Origin: Planctomycetota bacterium
GTDB lineage: Bacteria > Planctomycetota > PUPC01 > DSUN01
Length of the DNA stretch: 64,000 bases
Assembly (NCBI GenBank): GCA_035384565.1
Contig: DAOOIT010000020.1
Location: 27,688 to 91,687, forward strand
Reading direction: 5' to 3'
In this document: piece after piece, positions 17,485 through 26,274 of the stretch
Numbering within the stretch: position 1 is the stretch's first letter
How the letters are laid out: each line of letters opens with the position of its first letter
Translations under genes and position numbers: made by a program
Notes under the pieces: generated by a model
Database searches by the model: none
Seen by the model: only the letters and a program-made list of their open reading frames with translations
What the model was told of the DNA's origin: nothing

Positions 17485-18487
17485 AGGTCTGCCTCAGGTC
17501 TCCGGCAATCGCCTCGCGGGGCAGGCCGGCGGCCCGCCCTGCGACGATGGCCTTCAGATTCAGCGCCTCGATTCGCAGCGCCCACAGGAAGGCGAAGACG
17601 GGCTCCGGTCCGAACGCCTCGCCGCGTCCCGCGCGAATCTGCTCTGTCATCGCGTTGTCAATCAGGCGCTCGACCGCCACGGGCGGCAGGGGCTCATCCT
17701 CGGCGATGCCCTGCACGCCGGGCAGCCCCAGGCTCATCAGGGGCGCCCGCCAGTCGCGGCGGCCTTCGTCGCCCATCGCCGCCAGCGCCTGCCGGGCCTC
17801 GCCCAGGCCGTCGAATGCTTCCACGGCAAGAGCGCCGCCCCACTGGTTGAACCGGCACCGCAGCGCCGCGAGCGCCAGGCGGAAGGTGAGCCAGGCGTCC
17901 ACCCACCCTGCGATGGCCGCGCTGCCCGTGCCCAACGCGGCCCGCCGCACGCTGCGCGCCTCAAACACGTGCGTGATGCCATCCACGTGCTGCGGCGACC
18001 ATTCGTCGCGCGGCGCGGCGTCGCGCAAGGCGGCGCCCGCCGCGGCGAAGAGGTCGTAGGGCGCCTCGGCCTCCTGGCCGGCCCAGCACTGCTCCCAGAC
18101 GCTCCGAGGAACACTCGCCCCCGGCGCCGCGGCCCCCTCCAGGCCCAGGGCCTTCTCGCGCAGGAAGCCTCGATAGGCCTGCCACTCGAGAGGCAGTAGG
18201 AAGACGTCTGCCATGCTGGGCATGGGGCTGGCCTCGCCCAGCCGGCGCGTCGTAGCCGCGTAGGAGACCTGCATCGCCTCGGCCAGCTCGAACGGCTCGG
18301 CAGTCTCCGGAAGGTCGGCGAACAGAAGCGTCTGGCGCACGCGGCTGCACAGGTCGCGAAGCTCGTCGGCGCCGAGCAGCTCTGCCGTGGCCCGTTGGGT
18401 GAGCAGGCGCGTGTCCAGCGCACTCACGAGGCCGCTGACATAGGTCCAGGACATGCGGTTGAGGCGGGGGGACGCCACGGCAGGCAC
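17477..18487 (-). CDS. ntpC: V-type ATP synthase subunit C (d-type)
   Basis: Couples the central stalk to the membrane rotor. The protein is 336 aa, close to the usual 330-350. It opens with a WTYVSGLVSALDTRLLT segment typical of the family (Y-x-x-x-R-x-R/T start) and is largely helical. A GTG at 18487, 3 nt after ntpE, is the likely start; internal ATG codons a few residues later are possible. Identity rests mainly on operon position, length and this N terminus. Confidence 0.82.
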   Translation of the reverse strand: MPAVASPRLNRMSWTYVSGLVSALDTRLLTQRATAELLGADELRDLCSRVRQTLLFADLPETAEPFELAEAMQVSYAATTRRLGEASPMPSMADVFLLPLEWQAYRGFLREKALGLEGAAAPGASVPRSVWEQCWAGQEAEAPYDLFAAAGAALRDAAPRDEWSPQHVDGITHVFEARSVRRAALGTGSAAIAGWVDAWLTFRLALAALRCRFNQWGGALAVEAFDGLGEARQALAAMGDEGRRDWRAPLMSLGLPGVQGIAEDEPLPPVAVERLIDNAMTEQIRAGRGEAFGPEPVFAFLWALRIEALNLKAIVAGRAAGLPREAIAGDLRQTYG

Positions 18488-18490
18488 GAG

Positions 18491-19105
18491 CTAGGCTCCT
18501 GACTCCTCGGCGGCCGCGCCGAGGGAGGGGACATCGCCGAACAGGCGCTCGGCGAGCGAGACGGCGAGTTCGTCGCGCAGGTCCTCCAGAGCGGCGTCAA
18601 GCGTGAGATCCAGGTCCACGCCATCGCCGACGAGGTACACCCCGCCGCGCATCAGGCCTGGCTGGGGCGCCACGGTGAGGCCCCTGCTGCCCGCCCCCCG
18701 CACGACGGCCTCGACGGCCGCGCGGTCGCGCTCGGCGCAGTAGAGCGTGCCCGACAGCCCCTCGGCGCACGCTCGCCGCACCTGGGCGGCGAGCCAGCGG
18801 GCATAGTCGAAGCCCTGGCCCGCCAGAGCGCGGTCGGCCACAGCCCGGAAGAGGTCGTGGAAGATCTCGTTCTTGCCCTCGAGCAGCTTGAGCGAGAACT
18901 CGGCCTTGCGTGCATTGACCTGGCGCTCGGCGCTCGCCTCGGCCTCGGCCTGGGCGATGGCGCTGCGCCGGCGCTGCTCGTCGCGGAGCGCGGCGCTGCG
19001 GCGCTCGAACTCGGCCCTGGCCTCGGCCTCGGCCTGGGCGACCAGTTGGGCGGCCTCCTTGTCGGCGGAGGCCATCACCTTCTTCTCAACGTCGGCGAGC
19101 GGCAC
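18491..19105 (-). CDS. ntpE: V-type ATP synthase subunit E (peripheral stalk)
   Basis: Peripheral stalk subunit, 204 aa. The first 100 residues form a charged Ala-rich coiled coil (AEAEARAEFERRSAALRDEQ). The C-terminal domain contains the DLDLTLDAALEDLRDELA segment that resembles the E-family end domain. GTG 19105 is preferred over ATG 19075 because AGGAGG lies 6 nt before it. It overlaps no neighbour (3 nt to ntpC). Confidence 0.85.
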   Translation of the reverse strand: MPLADVEKKVMASADKEAAQLVAQAEAEARAEFERRSAALRDEQRRRSAIAQAEAEASAERQVNARKAEFSLKLLEGKNEIFHDLFRAVADRALAGQGFDYARWLAAQVRRACAEGLSGTLYCAERDRAAVEAVVRGAGSRGLTVAPQPGLMRGGVYLVGDGVDLDLTLDAALEDLRDELAVSLAERLFGDVPSLGAAAEESGA

Positions 19106-19115
19106 GGGCAGCCTC

Positions 19116-19625
19116 CTAGGCGACCTTCATCGCGGTGACCCACATGATGAAGAGAATCGAGGCGAGGAGCGCCACGACGGCATAGGTTTCGACCAGGGCG
19201 GGGATGAGGATCGAGCGCCCGCTCTCCTCGGGCCGGCGTGCGGTGAGGTTGATGGCGGCCGCCGAGGCCTCGCCCTGGTAGATGGCGCTGCGGTACTGCA
19301 CGATGCCGGCGCAGATGCCCACCGCCATGAGGGCCAGGCCCATCAGCGGCGTCACCTTCAGCGCGCCGCCGAGAATGCCCGTCTGCGCGGCCATGAAGAT
19401 GGCGATGATGAAGCCGTAGAAGCCCTGCGTGCCCGGGAGCGCCATGAGGACCAGCAGCTTGCCGAACAGCTCGGGCTTCTCCGACAGCACGCCGGCTGCC
19501 TGGCCGCCGGCGATGCGGATGCCTCGGGCCGAGCCCACGCCGCCGAACATCACCGCCATCATCGCGCCGATGACGGCCCAGCCCGCGCCCGTCTTCAAGA
19601 AGTACTGCGTCACGAAGTCTTCCAT
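19116..19625 (-). CDS. ntpK: V-type ATP synthase subunit K (membrane rotor ring, Na+-type site)
   Basis: Rotor ring proteolipid of 169 aa with two tandem helical hairpins (four membrane segments), like enterococcal NtpK. Residues equivalent to the crystallographically defined Na+ ligands are present: Thr66 and Gln67 in LPGTQGFYGF, Gln117 in SAIYQGEASAAA and Glu146 in LVETYAVVALL. By knowledge of the family this predicts Na+ rather than H+ coupling. The first hairpin lacks a carboxylate in its second helix, so one ion site per subunit is expected. Confidence 0.92.
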   Translation of the reverse strand: MEDFVTQYFLKTGAGWAVIGAMMAVMFGGVGSARGIRIAGGQAAGVLSEKPELFGKLLVLMALPGTQGFYGFIIAIFMAAQTGILGGALKVTPLMGLALMAVGICAGIVQYRSAIYQGEASAAAINLTARRPEESGRSILIPALVETYAVVALLASILFIMWVTAMKVA

Positions 19626-19658
19626 GCCGATCCTTCCTACAAGGGTTGACCCGAGCGG

Positions 19659-21650
19659 CTAGCCGGTGATCCGGATCCGGCTGCCCGTGGCGCCCAGGGG
19701 AGCGAACCGCTGGGCGCCCGGCTCGTAGAAGCGACCAAAGAACTCCACGAAGATCAGGCGGGCGGCGTGGATGAACGCCCCCAGGCCGCTGATCAGCAGA
19801 TTGAACAGATGGCCCCCGGCCATGACCACGAGGAATAGCACCGTGCCGAGCACAGCGATGTCCAGCTTCACCAGCTCGGCGATGATGTTCACGGCCATGC
19901 CCACGATGGTCGTGGTCAGCCCCAGCGCCAGCAGGCGGCTGTACGACAGGGTGTCGCCGATAAACGACACGCAGCCGTACGACCCCACGATGCCGTACAG
20001 GCTCAGGAGGCCCACCACCACCTTGCCCACGACCGACTTCTCGTTCCGCCCCTGCGTGAGCACCAGCCCCGCCGCCCCTGCGGCCGCCAGCCAGCCGCCG
20101 ATCGTGCCCGCGAGGGCCAGCTCGGGCGACACTTGGCCCACCAGGAGCAGCACGAGCCCCGGCAGAAGAAGGAACCACAACCCCGCGTCGAACACCGCGC
20201 CCCACTTGTCGCCCTGGAGCCAGAGGCCGCGGAACTTCATGGCGATGCCCCAGAACTGGTTCGCAATGCCCAACGCGAGGGCGATGCCGAGGGCGGCCAC
20301 CGGCTTCTTCAGCGGGTCGGCCGGCCAGTTCGCGAAGACGCTCTGGCTGCCGAACACACGGGCCGGCAGGTCGGCCGCGGCCGTGGCCGTGGCCGCGCCG
20401 ACCAGGAACGTGCTCACGGCGCCGTAGCACAGCAGGCCGAAGAAGTTACGCAACCCCGGGTACTCGCGGTATCGCGCCCGGAGGGCCAGGCACATGGCCA
20501 GCATCACCAGGCCGTAGATCGCGTCGCCGAGGCAGATGCCGAAGAACAACACGAAGCTCAGCATCAGGAAGGCCGAGGGGTCGAACGCGTGGTAGCTGGG
20601 CAGGCCGAACATCTCGACAAGGAACTGCGCGGGCCGGAAGAGCGCCTTGTTCGTGAGCGACACCGGCACGTTGTCGCCGGCCGCCGGGGGTTCGAGAACG
20701 AGCGAGATCTCGGGCATCTCGCGCGCCACGGCCGCCTTCAGCGCCTCGGCCTCTCTCGCGCGCACGTAGCCCACCATCACGGCGGCACGCCCGGTGGCGG
20801 CCATTTTGCTCACGGCGCGCGCGGTCTCCAGCGCGTTCTCCTCGTGGCCAAGCACCAGCTCCACCTGAGTCCGCAGCGGGCCCAGGCTCGCCAGCTCGGC
20901 CTCCACTTCGCGGGCCGCTGCCTCGCTGCTCCTGAGTTCCTCCCGGATCGCCTGCACGTAGGCGCCGAGGGTCGTGCTGCGCTCGGGCCCGGGGACGGGC
21001 TCGAAGCCTAGCTCCCTGAGCCGCGACGCCGCCATGTCGGCCTGTTCGCGGAGCGCCACACTGGCGACCAGGGCGTTGCTGCCCGCTTCGCCCAGAGCCT
21101 CGAGGACCACGCCCTCCTGCGTCGAGCCGATGGCGTCGAGCCGTTCGGCCAGCTTCGTGGGGACGAGCCACAGCACGGCCGACGACCACCGCAGGCCGCC
21201 CTCCGCCGGCACGGCCACGTCCAGCCCGCCGAACCCTTCCAGAGTCTTGAGGCGCCCCTTGGCCCGCTCGGCGGCCGCCTGGGCGGCGGCACGCTGGGCC
21301 GCCAGCTCCTTCAGTCGCGGGTGCAAGCTCTCGACATCAATCGCCTGGAGCGCCGCTTCGAGTTTCTTGTGCGTCGTCTCGATCGGCGTGGGGATGAGGT
21401 TGGAGAGCAGGTCGCGGGGGGTCTTGTGGAACTGGGAGAGAATGTCGAGGCATTCGGCGAGTTTGCGGACGCGTGCCTCGATGGCCCGCGTATCCGCCGA
21501 CAGCGAGCGCAGGGCCGCCTGGTGCTCGTCGTCGGTGCGCGGCACCTCGGCGACGTGAACCAGCCCGATCCTGGCGAGCTGCTCGGGCACTTTTTCGGCG
21601 CCCGCGGCGGGGCTGATGAGCCAGACCTTGAGGACGGGGTCAATTGCCAT
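19659..21650 (-). CDS. ntpI: V-type ATP synthase subunit I (membrane stator, a-type)
   Basis: Stator subunit forming the ion half-channels, 663 aa. The soluble N-terminal half (1 to about 340) has coiled-coil arms. The C-terminal half has about seven to eight hydrophobic segments, including FFGICLGDAIYGLVML, the motif near the first membrane helix, and a C-terminal GLGAFIHAARLIFVEFFGRFYEPGAQRFAPL that matches the family end (HxxRLxFVEFFxKFYxGxG). ATG 21650 overlaps the stop of ntpF by 11 nt. Confidence 0.94.
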   Translation of the reverse strand: MAIDPVLKVWLISPAAGAEKVPEQLARIGLVHVAEVPRTDDEHQAALRSLSADTRAIEARVRKLAECLDILSQFHKTPRDLLSNLIPTPIETTHKKLEAALQAIDVESLHPRLKELAAQRAAAQAAAERAKGRLKTLEGFGGLDVAVPAEGGLRWSSAVLWLVPTKLAERLDAIGSTQEGVVLEALGEAGSNALVASVALREQADMAASRLRELGFEPVPGPERSTTLGAYVQAIREELRSSEAAAREVEAELASLGPLRTQVELVLGHEENALETARAVSKMAATGRAAVMVGYVRAREAEALKAAVAREMPEISLVLEPPAAGDNVPVSLTNKALFRPAQFLVEMFGLPSYHAFDPSAFLMLSFVLFFGICLGDAIYGLVMLAMCLALRARYREYPGLRNFFGLLCYGAVSTFLVGAATATAAADLPARVFGSQSVFANWPADPLKKPVAALGIALALGIANQFWGIAMKFRGLWLQGDKWGAVFDAGLWFLLLPGLVLLLVGQVSPELALAGTIGGWLAAAGAAGLVLTQGRNEKSVVGKVVVGLLSLYGIVGSYGCVSFIGDTLSYSRLLALGLTTTIVGMAVNIIAELVKLDIAVLGTVLFLVVMAGGHLFNLLISGLGAFIHAARLIFVEFFGRFYEPGAQRFAPLGATGSRIRITG

Positions 21651-21984
21651 CGGCCCGCTGCTCCAGGAGCCTCAGAAGCTCCTCCACCATCGGGGGCACC
21701 CGCTCGGTTCGCACGCGGCCCAAGGCCGCCTGTGCCGCGGCAAGCTGGCGGTCGAGTGTCTCCAGTGCTGCGGCCATCTTCCCCTCTGCTTGCCTGCGAT
21801 AGCTGGCCGCCTCGTCGCTGGCCTGTCGGTCGAGTTCACGCGCGAGCGCGTCCAGGTCGGCCTGCGCCTTCTGGCGAATCTCTCGGGCGCGGGCCTTCGC
21901 GTCGTCAACGGTCCTGGCCGCTTTGGCCTCGATTGCCACGATCCCGTCGAGCACGTTCTGTTTCATTCCAGAGGTCCCACTCAT
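21640..21984 (-). CDS. ntpF: V-type ATP synthase coiled-coil subunit (G/H-type peripheral stalk)
   Basis: Short 114-aa coiled-coil protein rich in Ala, Arg, Lys and Glu (AKARAREIRQKAQADLDAL). It heads the ATPase operon at the position of the peripheral-stalk G/H subunit, called NtpF in enterococci. It would pair with subunit E to form the peripheral stalk. ATG 21984 and ATG 21966 are both possible starts. Identification is from position and coiled-coil character rather than from a specific motif. Confidence 0.75.
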   Translation of the reverse strand: MSGTSGMKQNVLDGIVAIEAKAARTVDDAKARAREIRQKAQADLDALARELDRQASDEAASYRRQAEGKMAAALETLDRQLAAAQAALGRVRTERVPPMVEELLRLLEQRADGN

Positions 21985-22068
21985 CGCCGAGGGCCTTTCG
22001 CCTGTAACTGCCAGCCGCAACTGTCCTGCCATGGCAAGGCGCCCATTCCTGGGCGCCCGGTAGCTAAT

Positions 22069-22096
22069 AGTATACGGAAATCGCGTTGCGGCGCAA
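22069..22096 (-). promoter_or_regulatory. Predicted V-ATPase operon promoter
   Basis: Minus strand: -35 TTGCGC (22091-22096), 16-bp spacer, -10 TATACT (22069-22074), about 85 nt before the first start codon. TTGCGC/TATACT recurs at several promoters in this window. Confidence 0.6.
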
Positions 22097-22258
22097 GCGC
22101 GATCGGTGAGGCGAGGCGGCCTGTGCCCGGGCGCCGGCACTCGCGTGCACGCGGCGAATTGTCGCGCTTTCGCGCGAAAGAGCAATCGTCCTGCACCCTC
22201 GCCAAGAATCCACCACATGCCAGGAACGGCCACGAAGCGCCCCGGAGCGCCTGAGCGC

Positions 22259-22434
22259 CATACTTGCTCAACTCAGAGGGGGAGGAAAATGAGCAAGTAT
22301 GGGAGGAGAGGCCGTAGAGCCGCCCGGATCGCCAAAGCGCCATACTTGCTCAACCCAGTGGGACAGGCAAGTGAGCAACTATGGGCGGCGAGGCCGTAGA
22401 GCGGCTCGGAAGGCCGAAGCGCCATACTTGCTCA
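22259..22434. repeat. 82-bp tandem repeat carrying R1 hairpins
   Basis: CATACTTGCTCA occurs at 22259, 22341 and 22423, exactly 82 bp apart. The first copy pairs with TGAGCAAGTATG at 22290-22301 (perfect 12-bp stem). The second pairs with TGAGCAACTATG at 22372-22383 (one mismatch). The third has no partner, so it is truncated. The linker GAGGCCGTAGAGC is shared between units. The flanking 22000-22650 interval between the V-ATPase promoter and the GH89-like gene has no supported gene. Confidence 0.75.
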
Positions 22435-22651
22435 CCTGTCGGCGACGGCAGGGCCGAGCGGGTACGGCGACGCGGTGTCTGGTTTCCGAGACTCCGGCGA
22501 CGAGTGGCGCTCGTGCCAGGGTCGCGGGCCATGCTCGTCGGGGGCGCTGCATGGCCGGGCGGGACGTTCGGGACCGGCTACACTTCGCAGAACCGGGCAG
22601 GCCCGCCCGGCCGAGCGGGCCACGGGCCGCTCGGAGGGCGACGCTGGCTCG

Positions 22652-25078
22652 CTACTCGGCAGACTCGAGGAACTCCTGGAGGATGGCGCTGGCGGCGGCC
22701 TTTTCGGCCTTCTTGTCGTAGGCGACGGGGTCGGATTTCTCGATGTACTGCTCGGCGCCCTGGCGGAAGAAGCTTTCCCAGCCCGGCACGGCATCGGCGG
22801 TGGGGGTCCCCAGCTCGCGCCGGGCATAGTCGAGCACCTGCTGAAGCTGGCGGCCTGCCACCTGCTGGTGATACTCGAGCGTGTCGGTGAGGGCGTAGCC
22901 GTCGTTGAAGAGCGGGCTCTGCTGTTCGCGGATGGCCTGTGCGAGGAGCTTGTTGGCGCCCTTGGTGGCGGTGGCCTCGAGGATGGCGTCGTCGAGGCAC
23001 ATGTCTTTGCGCGTGGCGATGAGGCGGCTGAGCGCTTTGTGGGCGGCGAGGAGTTGCTTCTCGGCCTTCTGGAGGGCCGCGAGGGACTCCTCCTTGACCT
23101 GGGTGGAGTAGCCGTTGGTGGCGGCGGCCCGCTTGGCGTCGCGCACGATGGCGAGCACGCGGTTGCAGCTCTCCTGGATGTGCTGATGGAGGTAGTTGCG
23201 CCCGAGGTCCACCAGGTCGGCCTCATAGAAGAGGCTGGCGCCGGCGGCCGGCTTGCAGGCCAGGGCGAGTGCAACGGCGGTGCGCGCGGCGCTGCTGCCG
23301 GGCGCCGAGATGCTGCCCCAACCGGTGTAGGCGCGGTAGTTCACGCCGGTTTCGGGGCGCGGGGCGCCGCGCAGGCCCTCTTTCTGGGCCTCGGCCATGG
23401 GGAAGATGGCGGCGGGTGCATATCGCCGCTGGAGGTAGTTGCTCACGGCGCGGTTCGTCTGGGCCCCTTCAGCGCGCCAGACATAGGCCGCGCCCCAGGC
23501 GAACTCCGCGCACAGGTCGTCCATCATGGGATTCACGCGGCGAAGATCGTGCCAGTTCCAGAAGCCCACGGCTTTGGGCGCGGGGATCAGGTGGTTGAAG
23601 TGGTGGAAGCAGTTGGCCAGCAGCCAGAAGCGGTTGGTGAAGAGATCGTCGTTCGGCCCGTCGCTCCACGGCACGGCGTACGCAAGCGAGCGGCCCGCCA
23701 ACCGGTCGGCCGCGGTGTAGACGGTGTCGCGGTACGAACCGGCCATCCGGCTGTCAATCCGCTCGATCTCGGTGACAAACCGGAGGTCGAGCTTGCGGCG
23801 CAGCGCGCCGAGGTCGGGGTCCCAGTAGAGGAAGCCGACATCGGGGGGAAGCTGGCTGATGAAGCGGCTCCGCGCCTCGGGCGTGTTGCCCCAGGAAGGA
23901 GCTTCCCATGAGGGCACGCGGATCTGGGCCTTGGGGTCCACCTGCCGCATGGTTTCAATCGCGGCGAGGCTTCTGCTTTCGGAGGACTGGGAAGCGGCCG
24001 CCATCCTGGGCGCCGGCTCGCCACAAACCACGTAGGAGTGGTCGGTGCCGTACGTGTCCACAATGGCCTTCCACAGCTTCGCCTGGAGTTCGCGAATCCT
24101 GGGCTCCGAGGGGGCCAGAGCGCAACTGCCCCCTGCGGCGGCGGGGTAACTGGCGGGGTACGGCGGCTGCCAGGCCAGGTTCGGCATCGCCTTCCGCAGG
24201 CTCTGCTCGAACTCGCCGTAGACATATACGTAGGTGATCTTCAGGCCGAGCGTTTGCCGGGCGTAGGCGAAGACGTCCTTGAGCAAGGCCGTGGTGTACT
24301 CGGGGTTCAGGCCGTATCCCATGCGGGCGGTGACCCCGGCCTTTGCGTCCACGCCTTCCAGCACCTCGGGCCGTTGGCCCTTCGCCTCGGGGAAGGCCTG
24401 GTCGAACGCGGTGCCCCAGGCCCGGCTGACCAGGGTGAAGGGAATGGCCAGGGAGTTCATCTTCTTCTTCGCCATCCAGCGGAGGAACGGCTTCCAGTCC
24501 TCGGCATTCCACAGGGTGGCCTGGAACCGCTTCGGGCCGTAGAGGCCGAGGGGCACGTAGTAGGTGCGGTCGGTGAAGGCCGGATTGCCGAGGATGTTCT
24601 GCCGGCGGAGCACCACGTCGCTCCGCTGCGGAACGTGGTCGCCGTCTACGAAGAAGCCGCAACCGAGTTCCGCCTCCAGCAGGTCGTAGACGGCGTAGAG
24701 GGTCCCGCGAGGTTCCTTGCCGACGAGGAGGAGCGCCGGCTGCTTCGCCATGGTGCTGATGGCATAGCCATCGTCGCGGATCTGGGCAAGCTGCGACGCG
24801 GTCACGAACTCCTCGCCGGCTTCGCGCACAGTGGTCTGGCCCACCAGCACCACGGGCTGGCCACCGGCCGGGAGTTTGCCCACGATAGCGAGCTTGGCGC
24901 CGGTGGCCTTCTCGAGGAAGGCTTGCAGTTCGGCGGCAGCGAACCGCTCCGCGTCCGCCGCCTTGTCGGCCACGACGAGGGTTGCCGAGGGCTTCCCCCC
25001 CCGAATCAGCTCGAAGCCACTCGCGTTCCACGACACCAGTGCCGCGAAGACACCTGCCGCGATCAGGCGGACCTGCAT
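22652..25078 (-). CDS. Secreted alpha-N-acetylglucosaminidase-like (GH89) protein
   Basis: Predicted exported glycoside hydrolase of 808 aa. ATG 25078 has a strong ribosome-binding site (GGAGGAGAG) and starts a signal peptide (MQVRLIAAGVFAALVSWNASG). Residues of about 20-150 form a GH20b-like domain (ATLVVADKAADAERFAAAEL). The following region resembles the NAGLU barrel, with ATLWNAEDWKPFLRWMAKKKMNSLAIP where the family has a WxWExWExxIDWMALxGIN pattern. A helical C-terminal domain follows. I could not place the two catalytic Glu residues with confidence, so the activity is inferred from fold similarity. Substrates would be alpha-linked GlcNAc glycans. Monocistronic. Confidence 0.7.
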   Translation of the reverse strand: MQVRLIAAGVFAALVSWNASGFELIRGGKPSATLVVADKAADAERFAAAELQAFLEKATGAKLAIVGKLPAGGQPVVLVGQTTVREAGEEFVTASQLAQIRDDGYAISTMAKQPALLLVGKEPRGTLYAVYDLLEAELGCGFFVDGDHVPQRSDVVLRRQNILGNPAFTDRTYYVPLGLYGPKRFQATLWNAEDWKPFLRWMAKKKMNSLAIPFTLVSRAWGTAFDQAFPEAKGQRPEVLEGVDAKAGVTARMGYGLNPEYTTALLKDVFAYARQTLGLKITYVYVYGEFEQSLRKAMPNLAWQPPYPASYPAAAGGSCALAPSEPRIRELQAKLWKAIVDTYGTDHSYVVCGEPAPRMAAASQSSESRSLAAIETMRQVDPKAQIRVPSWEAPSWGNTPEARSRFISQLPPDVGFLYWDPDLGALRRKLDLRFVTEIERIDSRMAGSYRDTVYTAADRLAGRSLAYAVPWSDGPNDDLFTNRFWLLANCFHHFNHLIPAPKAVGFWNWHDLRRVNPMMDDLCAEFAWGAAYVWRAEGAQTNRAVSNYLQRRYAPAAIFPMAEAQKEGLRGAPRPETGVNYRAYTGWGSISAPGSSAARTAVALALACKPAAGASLFYEADLVDLGRNYLHQHIQESCNRVLAIVRDAKRAAATNGYSTQVKEESLAALQKAEKQLLAAHKALSRLIATRKDMCLDDAILEATATKGANKLLAQAIREQQSPLFNDGYALTDTLEYHQQVAGRQLQQVLDYARRELGTPTADAVPGWESFFRQGAEQYIEKSDPVAYDKKAEKAAASAILQEFLESAE

Positions 25079-25149
25079 GGCTCTCTCCTCCATTGGGCAC
25101 AACGCCACCGTCCCGAGCGCCACAGCCGGACCTCCCTCCCAGCGTCCAC

Positions 25150-25178
25150 AGTATAGCAACCGCTGTGGCCGTGCGCAA
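25150..25178 (-). promoter_or_regulatory. Predicted GH89-like gene promoter
   Basis: Minus strand: -35 TTGCGC (25173-25178), 17-bp spacer, -10 TATACT (25150-25155), about 70 nt before ATG 25078. Confidence 0.6.
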
Positions 25179-25208
25179 TCCCGATCTGGCGCTGGAGAGC
25201 GCTTTGGC

Positions 25209-25238
25209 TTGAACGGCAGGCCGGGCGCAGGATATAAT
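25209..25238 (+). promoter_or_regulatory. Predicted promoter for the SpoIIE phosphatase gene
   Basis: -35 TTGAAC (25209-25214), 18-bp spacer, consensus -10 TATAAT (25233-25238), about 55 nt before GTG 25293. Confidence 0.6.
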
Positions 25239-25292
25239 CATGGTGTTGCGCGATAGAGCCGCGGGGAATGCGACCGAACCAAGGGCGGTGCT

Positions 25293-26270
25293 GTGCCAAG
25301 GAAACCCAGCGAGGGGCTGCCGTTCGAGGAGCAGGTGCGCGAGCTGCGCGCCTTTCTGGCCGAGGTGGCGGGCGACACCGACACCACGCGCTTCCTCAAA
25401 CAGCTTCAGGCGGCTCAGGCCAGAGTCCAGCGGGTCTCGAAGCCCGTGGCCGACGCGGCGGGCCAGGGCCCGCCCTTCGGCGGAGGCGACACGGCGGCGG
25501 TGCAGGACCGCGATGACATTCAGCGCGCGCGCACGGTGGTGAACAAGCTCCTGCCGTCGCAGCCCCCCAAGGTGCCGGGCCTCGACATCGGGCTCTACAG
25601 CCGCTCGTGCCACGAGGTCGGGGGCGACTACTTCGACTTCATCAATCTCCCCAACGATCGCCTGGCCTTCGTGATCGCCGACGTGGCCGGCAAGGGCTTC
25701 GGCGCCGCCATCGTGATGGCCATGCTGCGCGAGATCCTGCACATCGTCACCACCAGCGAGCACACGCCGGCCAGCGCGGTGAGCGCCACCAACCGCCTGC
25801 TGGTGCCCGACATGCCCCGCGGGATGTTCATCACCCTGCTCTACGGCGTTCTGGACCCCGCGACGCGCGAGATGACGCTCGTGAACGCGGGCCACTGCCC
25901 GCCCATCATCTGGCGCCCCCGGCTCACGGGCGCGCGGGTGCTGGACCTCCGCGGCCCCGCGCTGGGGGTGCTGGAGCCGCCGCGCTTCGCCGAGGCGATC
26001 CGGCAGAAGACCCTGCCGCTGGAGCCGGGCGACTGCCTGTGCTTTTTCACCGACGGGGTGTCGGAAGCGAAGGACCTGCTGGGCGAGGAGTTCGGGGGGC
26101 AGCGGCTGGCGCAGATTCTTCGCGACACGGCCAACCAGCCCGCCGCCAAGGTGGTGGACGCCATTATGGCCGCTGTGGACGAGCACACCAAGGGCGCCGC
26201 ACAGCACGACGACATCACCCTGGTGGTCGTGCGAGCGCTCGGCGACGGCGGCTCCCCGCCGACGGCCTGA
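25293..26270 (+). CDS. SpoIIE/RsbU-type PP2C serine phosphatase
   Basis: Predicted Mn2+-dependent Ser/Thr phosphatase of 325 aa that usually reverses anti-sigma-antagonist phosphorylation. An N-terminal helical segment (1 to about 90) has no sensor domain that I recognise. The catalytic domain has EVGGDYFDF, IADVAGKGFGAAIVMAM, LVNAGHCPPI, FFTDGVSEAKD and the late QHDDITLVVV, which supply the metal-binding Asp residues. The start is GTG 25293. No partner antagonist or anti-sigma gene is adjacent. It ends 4 nt from the convergent folP stop. Confidence 0.9.
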   Translation: MPRKPSEGLPFEEQVRELRAFLAEVAGDTDTTRFLKQLQAAQARVQRVSKPVADAAGQGPPFGGGDTAAVQDRDDIQRARTVVNKLLPSQPPKVPGLDIGLYSRSCHEVGGDYFDFINLPNDRLAFVIADVAGKGFGAAIVMAMLREILHIVTTSEHTPASAVSATNRLLVPDMPRGMFITLLYGVLDPATREMTLVNAGHCPPIIWRPRLTGARVLDLRGPALGVLEPPRFAEAIRQKTLPLEPGDCLCFFTDGVSEAKDLLGEEFGGQRLAQILRDTANQPAAKVVDAIMAAVDEHTKGAAQHDDITLVVVRALGDGGSPPTA

Positions 26271-26274
26271 GAGC

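Noticed and set aside
22259..22434. CRISPR-like array
   Set aside because: The units are hairpins of fixed spacing with related linkers, not short repeats with unique spacers, and there are no cas genes.
22299..22721. 140-aa frame across the tandem hairpins (plus strand)
   Set aside because: It is generated by the repeats themselves and runs into the antisense of the GH89-like gene; it has no ribosome-binding site or domain.
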